From a bacterium (GTDB lineage Bacteria; Myxococcota_A; Bradymonadia; UBA7976; UBA1532), in contig JAUHYW010000090.1 in the NCBI GenBank assembly GCA_030426085.1, forward strand, positions 1-36,544: a DNA stretch of 36,544 bases, written 5' to 3'. A model generated the notes under the pieces. That model was not told where the DNA came from and ran no database searches. It saw nothing but the letters and a program-made list of their open reading frames with translations. Of the stretch, positions 16,945 to 24,063 are shown in pieces. Numbering within the stretch: the first letter of the stretch is position 1; each line of letters starts with the position of its first letter. The position numbers and the translations under genes were made by a program.

Positions 16945-18188
16945 GGCGGCCGACGGGGCTCGCGCTCGCGCTCGCCGGCGTGGCGCTCGGCGGCTGTCAG
17001 CCGATCGACGAGCCGGCGTGTGGGACGGGCCCGACGCTGCTCGAGACGACGATCCGCAGTGAGGCCGACGGGCGGGTGACCCTGCGCACGACCCGCAGCG
17101 GATCCGGGGGCGGCGGGACGCTGGTGCGGGTCGAGGATCTCGAAGGCCGCCTGCTGTCGCTCGACGAGGCGCCGCCCCTCGAAGGCGCGCCCCCGGGCAG
17201 CGCCGTGCGCTCGATTTTGCTGCGGCGGGACGACGAAGGCCGGCTGGTCGAGGCGTTCGTGATCCACCTCGACGTCGGCGGCCGCCCGGTGACGAGCTGG
17301 CAGGTGGCGCTGAGCTACGCCGCCGACGGTCGGCCGGCCCGCGTCGAGGCGGCCGGTCAGCCGCCGAACCGGGTCGCGGTGCACGACCTCGTCGGCACGC
17401 TCGAGCCCGGCCCCTCCGACGGCGAGCTGGCGTGGATGCTGCCGCTGCCCGGGGCCGATCTGGTCGGGCCGCTGCCGGCGGACGTCGACACCATCATCCT
17501 GGCCCGTCCCCGGGGGCTGCCGCTGCTGATGACGGGCGACCTGACCCCCATCGACGGCGGCGTGCGGGCGGATTGGGTGGTGGGCGGCGACGGGTTCGAG
17601 CTGCCGTTGCGGGTCGAGCACGTCGCCGACGCCGATGGCTGGACCCGGACCTGGATCGGCGACGACGTCCTGCGGACGGCCAGCGTTGGTTGGAGCCGCT
17701 TCGGCGATGTCCCGGGCGACGGTGATCTCGTGTGGCGGCTGGAGGGCGCCGAGTATCAGCGGCGCACCCGGCGCACCGAGGACCGCCCCGGCGGCACCCG
17801 ACAGAGCGTGACCGTCCAGCTCGACGGTCGGCTGGCCGAGCGCTGGCTGACCGACACCATCGGCGAGACGGTCGAGCGCCGCATCGACCGCGACGGAGAC
17901 GGACAGGACGACGAGATCCGGGTGCACCTGCCGGCCGGCGAGGGCCGCACGCTGGATGTCATCGACGTGCCGCCGTTCGGGCCGATCGACCTGTATCGCT
18001 TCGTCGAGGTCGAGGGGGACGTGCGCCGCACGCACACGGTCGCGGCGCCGTCGGGGGGTCAGCTCTGCGCGGTGGAGGGGGGCCCGGTCACGCTGGAAGG
18101 CGAGACCGGCGCCCGGCGGGTGAACGGGGTGCCGGAGGGGCTGCCCGACCCGCCGCCGCGGGCGGAGTCGGACGGGGGCCTGCCCTGA
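16941..18188 (+). CDS. Beta-rich lipoprotein coupled to the CHAT/AAA-like gene
   Basis: No family is recognised. The 415-residue product has a lipobox (ALALAGVALGGC) and then extended, strand-rich sequence with repeated question-like units such as LVRVEDLEGRLLSL, EYQRRTRRTEDRPGG and VTVQLDGRLAERWLTDT. Residues about 310-330 read ERRIDRDGDGQDDEIRVHL, an EF-hand-like DxDGDGxxDE calcium site. YD/RHS-like character (DEGRLVEAFVIHL) is faint. The GTG start overlaps the TGA of the CHAT/AAA-like gene, so translation is coupled and the two products may work together across the envelope. It ends three bases before the convergent KAPEKA lipoprotein gene. Confidence 0.75.
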   Translation: MRRPTGLALALAGVALGGCQPIDEPACGTGPTLLETTIRSEADGRVTLRTTRSGSGGGGTLVRVEDLEGRLLSLDEAPPLEGAPPGSAVRSILLRRDDEGRLVEAFVIHLDVGGRPVTSWQVALSYAADGRPARVEAAGQPPNRVAVHDLVGTLEPGPSDGELAWMLPLPGADLVGPLPADVDTIILARPRGLPLLMTGDLTPIDGGVRADWVVGGDGFELPLRVEHVADADGWTRTWIGDDVLRTASVGWSRFGDVPGDGDLVWRLEGAEYQRRTRRTEDRPGGTRQSVTVQLDGRLAERWLTDTIGETVERRIDRDGDGQDDEIRVHLPAGEGRTLDVIDVPPFGPIDLYRFVEVEGDVRRTHTVAAPSGGQLCAVEGGPVTLEGETGARRVNGVPEGLPDPPPRAESDGGLP

Positions 18189-18191
18189 GGC

Positions 18192-18752
18192 TCACTTCTT
18201 CGCGAGGCTCTTGCAGGCGGCGATGGCGTTGGCCATCTGCTCGGGGCTTGAGGCGGTGGTCTCGCACTTGTAGGCCTTGCCGTCGATGGTGCGCAGCGAC
18301 TTGACCCAGTAGTTGGTGCCCATGCCGCCCTTGTTCTGGGCCGAGAAGAGCCAGCCGTCGGCCAGGGTCTCCTCCTTGACGTTCTCCACGCCGTCGTAGG
18401 TGTCCTTCATGTCCTTGACGGCGGCGGCCATGTCCTTGGGGTAGTCGTCGCCGGCCTCGCCGACCGTGACCACCAGGCCCGGGCCCTGAAGCATCTGGTT
18501 GCCCATCATCTCGCTGACGTTGGTGCCCTCCGGCGCGGTGGCCTTCAGCCCGAACGCGGTGATGTCGACCATCGGGGCGGCGGCCTTCTCGGGGGCCTTC
18601 TCGGCGGCCTTCTCCGGAGCCTTCTCGGCGGCCTTCTCCGGGGCCTTCTCGGTGGCAGGCGCCTTCTCGCCTTCGGCGGGCGCGTCCTTCTTGCCGCAGC
18701 CGGTCACGGCGAGGGCGAGGCACAGGGTCGACAGCAGCGAAATCATCTTCAT
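18192..18752 (-). CDS. Small lipoprotein with KAPEKAAE repeat
   Basis: From ATG 18752 (MKMISLLSTLCLALAVTGC) the 186-residue product is a lipoprotein. Behind Cys21 is a Lys/Ala/Pro/Glu linker made of EKAPEKAA units (three near-identical 11-residue copies), probably a flexible or cell-wall-spanning rod. The C-terminal domain of about 120 residues (ITAFGLKATAPEGTNVSEMM to AIAACKSLAKK) contains two cysteines, likely one disulfide (YKCETTAS and AACKSLAK). Function unknown. A similar linker occurs in the lipoprotein at 31784-32419, although the C-terminal domains differ. Confidence 0.8.
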   Translation of the reverse strand: MKMISLLSTLCLALAVTGCGKKDAPAEGEKAPATEKAPEKAAEKAPEKAAEKAPEKAAAPMVDITAFGLKATAPEGTNVSEMMGNQMLQGPGLVVTVGEAGDDYPKDMAAAVKDMKDTYDGVENVKEETLADGWLFSAQNKGGMGTNYWVKSLRTIDGKAYKCETTASSPEQMANAIAACKSLAKK

Positions 18753-18837
18753 GGGTATGTCTCCATGCACGAGGTGTCGGATCTATGGCGCAACGATCGG
18801 TGAAGCGCAACTTCCTCGAATCGCACCGCCCGAGCCG

Positions 18838-19566
18838 TCAACCGGCGGGCCCGTCCAGCTCGGGGTAGTCCCGGAAGATACCCTGGCGGTTGAACGGCAG
18901 CCGCCGGGGCGAGGCGAGGTAGTCGGCCAGCCGCTCGGCGATCCGATCCCGCAGGGCCAGCGAGCGGGGGACGTCGCCTCGCACGTCGGCGAAGGCCCGG
19001 GGGAAGGCGAAGGCCAACCCTTCGACGAGCTGGAAATACGACAGATCGGCCGAGGTACACCCGTCACCCACCAGCCAGCCGGCGTCGCCGATCGCCGCCT
19101 CGAAGTAACGCAGCCAGCGGCGCATGCGGTGCTCGCGGAAGAACTGCGCCCGGATCTTCGCCGCCTGCAGGTGGTCTTCGTAGACGAAGCCGCTGCCCAG
19201 CGGGTGGTGGGTGTCGTGCACCTCGTCGACCACGTCGCCGATGGTGAGCTGGAGTTGGTTGGCCCACACCCGCCCGGTCTCGTCCTTCGGGGCCAGCCCC
19301 AGCCGGGGGGCGAGGTGGCTCACGATGTTCGGCATCTGGGCGATGACCCGCCTCTCGTGCAGCAGGATCGGCGCGGCGAACGGCGTCGGGCCGGGCACAT
19401 GGCCCTGGGTGTAGCGGAGGATGGCCTCGACCCCTCCGCCCTGCTCGACCGGCTGGCGGGCGAGATCGAGGTAGGCGGTGCCGGTCGCCTCGAACAGCAG
19501 CCGCACGAACTCGCCGCGGCCCTGGAGCATGGGCCAGTAGATGAGGGTGAACGCTGGATCTGCCAT
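18838..19566 (-). CDS. Glutathione S-transferase-like protein
   Basis: The 242-residue product starts FTLIYWPMLQGRGEFVRLLFEATG, which matches the beta-alpha-beta thioredoxin-like N-terminus of sigma/mu/alpha-type glutathione S-transferases, with the Tyr of IYWPMLQGRG as probable catalytic residue. FAAPILLHERRVIAQMPNIVSHLAPRLGL contains the cis-Pro and the glutathione gamma-glutamyl site (QMPNI in place of QS). The helical C-terminal domain ends with WLVGDGCTSADLSYFQLVEGL, the usual N-capping motif. It is cytoplasmic, and detoxification by glutathione conjugation or an isomerase-type reaction is expected. ATG 19566 is preceded by GGGAGA. It is downstream of the UPF0462 gene on the same strand (54-base gap), so it may be co-transcribed with it. 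Confidence 0.85.
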   Translation of the reverse strand: MADPAFTLIYWPMLQGRGEFVRLLFEATGTAYLDLARQPVEQGGGVEAILRYTQGHVPGPTPFAAPILLHERRVIAQMPNIVSHLAPRLGLAPKDETGRVWANQLQLTIGDVVDEVHDTHHPLGSGFVYEDHLQAAKIRAQFFREHRMRRWLRYFEAAIGDAGWLVGDGCTSADLSYFQLVEGLAFAFPRAFADVRGDVPRSLALRDRIAERLADYLASPRRLPFNRQGIFRDYPELDGPAG

Positions 19567-19620
19567 GGGGCCGGTCTCCCGGTGGTGTGGGTGGGGCGTA
19601 CCGGACCCGCCCGCGGGCCG

Positions 19621-20136
19621 TCAATCGAGCCAGTGGGCGAACGCGTCGAGGCGGTGGAAGTCGGGCTGGGGGCCGGGCGCGGGGTGGGCCGCCAGGTAGC
19701 GCCGATCGGCGCCCGCGCCGTGGATCGCGAACGCGTTGATCGACCACGGCCGGGGCGGCAGCACCGCGGGGTCCAGCCGGGCGTCGGCCTGCCATCGGGT
19801 CTCGGTGTGGCTCACCGAGACCGCCAGCGGCAACCCCTCGGCCACCGGGCGGCGGCGCCCCTCGAGGCGCAGCACGAGGTGGTGCCCCAGGGGCCCGATC
19901 TCGATCTCGATGTAGCGCTCGTCGGGGCCGAGCACGAAGACCTCGACCACCTCGAAGTTCCACAGGCCGGGGGTCGGGCCGGGCTGCATCGGGGGCGGCG
20001 GATCGTCGTGTCGGGGGGCGTCGATGGCGATGTGCAGGCCGTCCGGGCGCCACTCGAGCGCCACGGTGGCCCGCTCGGCCTCGGGGATGGGCTCGCCGTC
20101 CCACGTCGCGGCGATGTGCAGGGTGGCGCGGGTCAT
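19621..20136 (-). CDS. UPF0462 (C4orf33-like) family protein
   Basis: The 171-residue product aligns over its whole length with the pattern of UPF0462: TWDGEPI near the start, ALEWRPDGLHIAIDAPRHDDPPPP, GLWNFEVVEVFVLG, RYIEIEIGPLGHHLVLRLEGRR, TRWQADARLDPAVLPP, NAFAIHG and the closing PDFHRLDAFAHW. The family occurs in animals (C4orf33) and in bacteria and resembles a carbohydrate-binding (DOMON-like) sandwich; its function is unknown. ATG 20136 overlaps the stop of the acetyltransferase-like gene by ATGA, so both are made together. The longer frame to 20373 is antisense to nothing real but lacks a ribosome site and is rejected. Confidence 0.85.
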   Translation of the reverse strand: MTRATLHIAATWDGEPIPEAERATVALEWRPDGLHIAIDAPRHDDPPPPMQPGPTPGLWNFEVVEVFVLGPDERYIEIEIGPLGHHLVLRLEGRRRPVAEGLPLAVSVSHTETRWQADARLDPAVLPPRPWSINAFAIHGAGADRRYLAAHPAPGPQPDFHRLDAFAHWLD

Positions 20137-20804
20137 CGGCTCCCCTCCCCCGGCGCGATCCAGTCGGGCGCGTCGAGCCGGTCTTGCAGCGCGGCGTAGA
20201 ACCGCCCCAGGTGCACCCCGTCGAGCAGCGCGTGGTGGGCCTCGATCGAGACCGGCATCACCTCCCGGCCGCCGTCGCCCCGCTCGGGGCTCGCCCGGCC
20301 CAAGGCGACCTTGGGCACGCTGTCTTCGAGGCCCAGCCGACGGGCGTGGCGGATGGCGGTGAACCGGACCCACGGCAGGACGGTGCCGTGCACGACCCCG
20401 TCGTCTTCGGGGCGGTCGTCCATCGTGACCCCCGGACGGGCCCGGGCCTCGGCGATGACCGCCCGGGCGCCCTCGACGAAGGCGGGGAAGTCACTCGCCG
20501 GGGGCAGGTACACGAAGGCGAAGGTCTCGGGCCCGGTGTCGACGGTGGTGGCCACCCGGATCTCGTCGTGCACCACGACCCGCTCGCCGCGGATCCGATA
20601 GCGCAACGGCTCGACCGCGTTGGCCGCCCGATAGACCGCGTACCACGTCGCCAGCGAGAACGAGGCCCCGGCCCCCCGGCACGCGGCGCGCAGAGCGGTG
20701 ACGTCGACCTCGGCCGTCAGCCCGAAGAACGGCAGATCATAGCCCCGGAAGAACGCATACTGCGCCCGTCGGGACCAGCTTTCGAGATCGAGCTCGCGCG
20801 GCAT
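20133..20804 (-). CDS. Chloramphenicol-acetyltransferase-like protein
   Basis: The 223-residue product fits the CatA trimeric acetyltransferase family in length and signature: SIEAHHALLDGVHLGRFY contains HHxxxDG, giving catalytic His191 and structural Asp195. VDVTALRAACRGAGASFSLATWYAVYRAANAV, RYRIRGERVVVHDEI and FAFVYLPPASDFPAF are also typical. The family moves acetyl from acetyl-CoA to chloramphenicol, but chromosomal members in environmental bacteria often have unknown acceptors, so resistance should not be assumed. A GAGAGG lies before ATG 20804. It is translationally coupled (ATGA) to UPF0462 and divergent from the adenosine-deaminase gene. Confidence 0.8.
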   Translation of the reverse strand: MPRELDLESWSRRAQYAFFRGYDLPFFGLTAEVDVTALRAACRGAGASFSLATWYAVYRAANAVEPLRYRIRGERVVVHDEIRVATTVDTGPETFAFVYLPPASDFPAFVEGARAVIAEARARPGVTMDDRPEDDGVVHGTVLPWVRFTAIRHARRLGLEDSVPKVALGRASPERGDGGREVMPVSIEAHHALLDGVHLGRFYAALQDRLDAPDWIAPGEGSR

Positions 20805-20891
20805 CGACGCCTCTCGGCCGGTGGCGTGCCGCGAGGGTATCCCATCCGCGCGCCGGGATCAGCCGCCATCGCGGGCCCGACGACGCTGGGG

Positions 20892-20897
20892 TATGCT
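20892..20897 (+). promoter_or_regulatory. Candidate -10 element; leaderless adenosine-deaminase transcript possible
   Basis: TATGCT, within GGGGTATGCTG, ends six bases before the ATG at 20903. Transcription would start at or next to the start codon. No Shine-Dalgarno is present at proper spacing, which fits a leaderless mRNA. No clear -35 hexamer is visible. Confidence 0.3.
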
Positions 20898-20902
20898 GCG
20901 CC

Positions 20903-21826
20903 ATGCGTCGCGATCCAACCGGTCTGCCCGGTCTCCCCGATCTGCACCGTCACCTCGACGGCTCGTTGCGCCCGGCCACGCTCGTCGATCTGGCCCGCGA
21001 GGCGGGCGTGGCGCTGCCCGACGACATCCGCTTCACGCCGGGCATGGGGCTGCCCGAGGCGCTGGCTCGCTTCGCGACGACGCTCGGGTGCTTGCAGCGG
21101 CCGGACGCCGTGGCTCGGGTGGCCGACGAGATGTGCCTCGACGCGGCGGCCGAAGGCGTCACGACCCTCGAGATCCGGTTCGCCCCCCACCTGCACCTGA
21201 AGGGCGGGGCCTCGCTGGCGGACGTGGTCGACGCCGCGCTGGAAGGCGTCGGCGGGCGGGCGGGGCTGATCCTGTGCGCGCTCTACGGCGACGACCCGGC
21301 GCTGGTCCGGGCGCTCGTCGAGGTGGGGCGCGGCCGGGCGGCGGGCCTCGATCTGGCCGGCGGGCCGGCCTCCGATCATCGCTGGGGCATGGCCGACTAC
21401 GCCGGGCCGTTCGCCGCCGCCCGTGCGGCTGGGATGGGGATCACCGTGCACGCCGGCGAGGGGCGCCCCGCGCGCGAGATCGCGATGGCCATCGATCGGC
21501 TGGGCGCGCAGCGCATCGGGCACGGCACGACGCTGCTCGACGATCCGAAGCTGGTCGAGCGGGTCATCGCGGAAGGCATCGTGATCGAGGCCTGTCCGAC
21601 GTCGAACGTGCACACCGGGGCCATCGCCCGCGTCGAGGACCACCCTCTGCCCCGGTGGCTGGCGCTGGGCGTGCGGGCGTGCATCAACGCCGACAATACG
21701 CTGCTGTCGGACGTCACCGGCGCCGAGGAGCACCGCCGCGCCGGGCGGATACCGGGCATGACCCCCGCGCTGCTCGAGGCCGCGATCGTGAACGGACACC
21801 GGGCGGCCTTCGGTCGAGTCCGATGA
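20903..21826 (+). CDS. Adenosine deaminase-like amidohydrolase
   Basis: The 307-residue product is a metal-dependent TIM-barrel deaminase. LPDLHRHLDGSLRP provides zinc ligands His15 and His17, VHAGE provides His183 and catalytic Glu186, RIGHGT gives His207, ACPTSNVHTG is a family signature, and INADNTLLSD gives the metal-ligand Asp264. The usual DD pair is D-N here (Asn265); the second Asp normally contacts the purine, so substrate preference may differ from plain adenosine. It is somewhat shorter than typical Add (about 330). Role: hydrolytic deamination of adenosine, deoxyadenosine or a related purine, in salvage. It is followed four bases after its stop by the GNAT gene, probably one operon. 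Confidence 0.85.
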   Translation: MRRDPTGLPGLPDLHRHLDGSLRPATLVDLAREAGVALPDDIRFTPGMGLPEALARFATTLGCLQRPDAVARVADEMCLDAAAEGVTTLEIRFAPHLHLKGGASLADVVDAALEGVGGRAGLILCALYGDDPALVRALVEVGRGRAAGLDLAGGPASDHRWGMADYAGPFAAARAAGMGITVHAGEGRPAREIAMAIDRLGAQRIGHGTTLLDDPKLVERVIAEGIVIEACPTSNVHTGAIARVEDHPLPRWLALGVRACINADNTLLSDVTGAEEHRRAGRIPGMTPALLEAAIVNGHRAAFGRVR

Positions 21827-21830
21827 TGTG

Positions 21831-22376
21831 ATGAGTCATATGGGAACGACGACCATTCCGATGACAGTCATGGCATCCAGCGTGCGGGGCGCGCGCCCGG
21901 CCGACGCGCCGGCCATCGCCGCGATCTACGACGCGGCCGTCGCCCGGGGCGGCATGACGCTCGACACCCACCCGATCACCGCGACGCTGTACGCCGAGCA
22001 GATGGCCGCGTCCGATCATCTGCTGCTCGTCGTCGAGGTCGCGGGTCGGGTGCGCGCCTGGGGCCGCCTGGTCCCGTGGTCTGCCAAACACGGCTATCGG
22101 TCCAGCGCCGAGGCGTCGGTCTTCGTGGCGTTGGACGCGGTGCGGCAGGGCCACGGCCTCCGGCTGCTCAACGCCCTGGTCGAGGCGGCGCCCGGCCTTG
22201 GCTATCACCACATCGTCGGGCGGGTCTGGACCGAGAACACCAGCTCGCTCGCGATCTGCCTCGAGGCCGGGTTCGAGCAGGTCGGCGTGCAGCGGGAAGT
22301 CGGCCGGGTCGGCGGGCGGTGGGTCGATGTCACCATCTTGCAGCGCATCGTGCCGAGCGACACCCCACCCGCCTGA
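21831..22376 (+). CDS. GNAT acetyltransferase, phosphinothricin acetyltransferase-like
   Basis: The 181-residue product fits the PAT/YncA branch of GNAT enzymes: VRGARPADAPAIAAIYDAAVA at the start, MTLDTHP (FE..P site variant), HGYRSSAEASVFVALDAVRQGHGLRLLNAL (acetyl-CoA loop with RQGHG in place of RGxGxG) and NTSSLAICLEAGFEQVGVQREVG (the ExSxxLHExxGF region). The acceptor is probably an amine or amino acid; the herbicide itself need not be a substrate. The start is ambiguous: GTG 21828, ATG 21831 and ATG 21840 are in frame without a strong ribosome site, and the gene sits directly behind adenosine deaminase, suggesting translational coupling. Confidence 0.8.
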   Translation: MSHMGTTTIPMTVMASSVRGARPADAPAIAAIYDAAVARGGMTLDTHPITATLYAEQMAASDHLLLVVEVAGRVRAWGRLVPWSAKHGYRSSAEASVFVALDAVRQGHGLRLLNALVEAAPGLGYHHIVGRVWTENTSSLAICLEAGFEQVGVQREVGRVGGRWVDVTILQRIVPSDTPPA

Positions 22377-22391
22377 TCGGGGCCGTCCGGA

Positions 22392-23228
22392 TCAGAAGTG
22401 CACCCCGACGGTCAGCATCACCGCCCGGGTCAGCAGCAGGTTGTCCTCGTTGGTGTAGGGCGCCTGCTCGGTGTTGCCGATGTTGGCCAGCCCGTGGCTG
22501 TAGTTGAGCGTGGCCGAGGCCATCAGCCCCCGGCTGCGGCTGAGCGCGAAGAACGCCCCGCCGCCGATGTTGAGCCCGTAGTCGATAGTGCCGAAGGCGT
22601 CGTCGAACGCGGTCGACTTGGCCCCGTCCGAGGTCGCGTCGACCCCGAAGATGCCCGCCAGGAAGCCGCCCCCGGAGAGATACAGCGTCGCGAACGGGTT
22701 GAGCGTGTAGCGGATGAGCAGCGCCGCCTCGACCTCGACGGTGGTCAGGCTGACTTCGATATCGCCCGGCCCCTCGGGCGCGGCGCCCTTGCCGTGGTAG
22801 CGCAGCCCGCCGCGATACGAGAGGAAGCGGTTGATCGCCTTGTCGTAGTAGACCCCGGCGGCCAGCCCGTAGACCGAGCCGAAGTCCTGGACGGCGGGCC
22901 CATCGGGTGCGCTCAAGCAATCGCACTCGAAGTACGACAGGCTGCCGCCGACGTGCAGCCCGATCACGCCCTTGTCGAGCAGCTTCTCCACCACCGGCCG
23001 GGTGTCACGCTTCTTCGTGCGGCGCGTGCTGCGCTTGCTCGTCCGCTTGGTGACGGTCTTCTTCTTGGTGGTGCTCTTCTTCTTGGTGGTCGACTTCTTC
23101 TTGGTGCTCGTCCCGCCCCGCTTCTTCTGGGTCGCCGCGCTCGATTCGGTGCTCGGCGGTGCGTCGGCGAGGGCCGGGGCGGAAGCCAGGAGCAGGCAGG
23201 TCAGGCCGATCAGGGGCGTGATGCGCAT
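22392..23228 (-). CDS. Outer-membrane beta-barrel with Lys/Thr-rich N-terminus (paralogue of 23318-24004)
   Basis: From ATG 23228 (GGAG upstream) the product is 278 residues: a signal peptide ending in SAPALADA, then a long basic segment (residues about 37-80) of TKKKS repeats ending in TKRTSKRSTRRTKKRD, and then a barrel. The barrel begins VVEKLLDKGVIGLHVGGSLSYFECDCLS, continues with VYGLAAGVYYDKAI, LLIRYTLNPFATLYLSGGGFLAGIFGVD and IDYGLNIGGGAFFALSRSRG, and ends VMLTVGVHF with an aromatic terminus. The next gene shares the same architecture, including the CDC tripeptide and GVHF end, so these are tandem paralogues. The basic tract could bind peptidoglycan, lipopolysaccharide or nucleic acid; that is conjecture. 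Confidence 0.8.
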   Translation of the reverse strand: MRITPLIGLTCLLLASAPALADAPPSTESSAATQKKRGGTSTKKKSTTKKKSTTKKKTVTKRTSKRSTRRTKKRDTRPVVEKLLDKGVIGLHVGGSLSYFECDCLSAPDGPAVQDFGSVYGLAAGVYYDKAINRFLSYRGGLRYHGKGAAPEGPGDIEVSLTTVEVEAALLIRYTLNPFATLYLSGGGFLAGIFGVDATSDGAKSTAFDDAFGTIDYGLNIGGGAFFALSRSRGLMASATLNYSHGLANIGNTEQAPYTNEDNLLLTRAVMLTVGVHF

Positions 23229-23317
23229 GGGAACTCCAAGGGACGGGGTCGGATTCGGCGCCAGGATGGCCAGCCGGGCGCGGCGACGCAAGCCCGATTG
23301 CGGCATTCGATGCCCGG

Positions 23318-24004
23318 TCAGAAGTGCACCCCGATCGTGCCCGACAGCGACTGTGTGTGCAGCGACTCGTTCCGGTCGGGGCGGGTGACGCCCGGGGGCT
23401 CGCCGATATGGGTCAGGCCATAGTCGACCCAGATCGCGACCGACCACAGCCACGAGCGGCCGCGGCCCGGGGAGAACGCCAGCATCAGGCCGCCGGTGAG
23501 CCCCGCCTCGCCGTCGGCGTAGTCGCTCTGGCGGCTGTAGGCCGCGCGTCGGATCCCGTCGACCTCGCCGTCGACGTCGAGGATGGCCGACGCGAAGCCG
23601 CCGACCCCGATGAGCAGCGTCATGTAGTCCCACGGGGTGAGGTAGAGCGCGGCGCCGAGCTGGAGCCGGGCCGACAGCAGCTCGATGTGGGCGTCGGCCC
23701 CGTCGACCGCGTAGGACAACGTCTTCTGCCCGATGCGGCCGGCGACCCGCCACGAGAAGTGTTCGTGAAACGCCCGATCGTAGCTCAGCCCGAGGACGAA
23801 GCCGCCGCCGCCCTCCTCGGCGAGCGGCATGCAATCGCAGTCGAAGCCGCCGCTCTCGATGCCGAACTCGACGCCGACGACGCCCTCTTCGAGCAGCGGC
23901 ACGACGATCGGGCGATCGTTGTCGAAGCCGAGGTTCGGGACGACGAAGGCCGAGGCCGGCGACGCGGCCAGCCCGACCGCGGCTGCGACGAGTATGCGCT
24001 TCAT
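23318..24004 (-). CDS. Outer-membrane beta-barrel (paralogue of 22392-23228)
   Basis: The 228-residue product has a signal peptide ending SPASAF, a short VVPLLEEGVVGVEFGIESGG segment followed by FDCDCMP, and about ten amphipathic strands (GFVLGLSYDRAF, FSWRVAGRIG, ARLQLGAALYL, MTLLIGVGGFASAILDVD, SWLWSVAIWVDYGLTHIGE, SLSGTIGVHF). The order and the CDC motif match the downstream paralogue, which differs by carrying a long Lys/Thr-rich insert. They are probably co-transcribed (89-base gap). The CDC pair may form a disulfide or bind metal at the start of the barrel. Confidence 0.8.
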   Translation of the reverse strand: MKRILVAAAVGLAASPASAFVVPNLGFDNDRPIVVPLLEEGVVGVEFGIESGGFDCDCMPLAEEGGGGFVLGLSYDRAFHEHFSWRVAGRIGQKTLSYAVDGADAHIELLSARLQLGAALYLTPWDYMTLLIGVGGFASAILDVDGEVDGIRRAAYSRQSDYADGEAGLTGGLMLAFSPGRGRSWLWSVAIWVDYGLTHIGEPPGVTRPDRNESLHTQSLSGTIGVHF

Positions 24005-24063
24005 GGTTCCCCCACCGCACGGACAGAGGATAGCGCACCCGGGACGTCGGCCACGACCGGGCC

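Noticed and set aside
14563-18188. Functional CHAT protease with gasdermin-like or Craspase-type defence role
   Set aside because: Both catalytic residues are absent and no pore-forming or CRISPR partner is present.
20133-20804. Dedicated antibiotic-resistance gene
   Set aside because: The family motif is present but the context is chromosomal with no mobile or resistance genes; substrate unknown.
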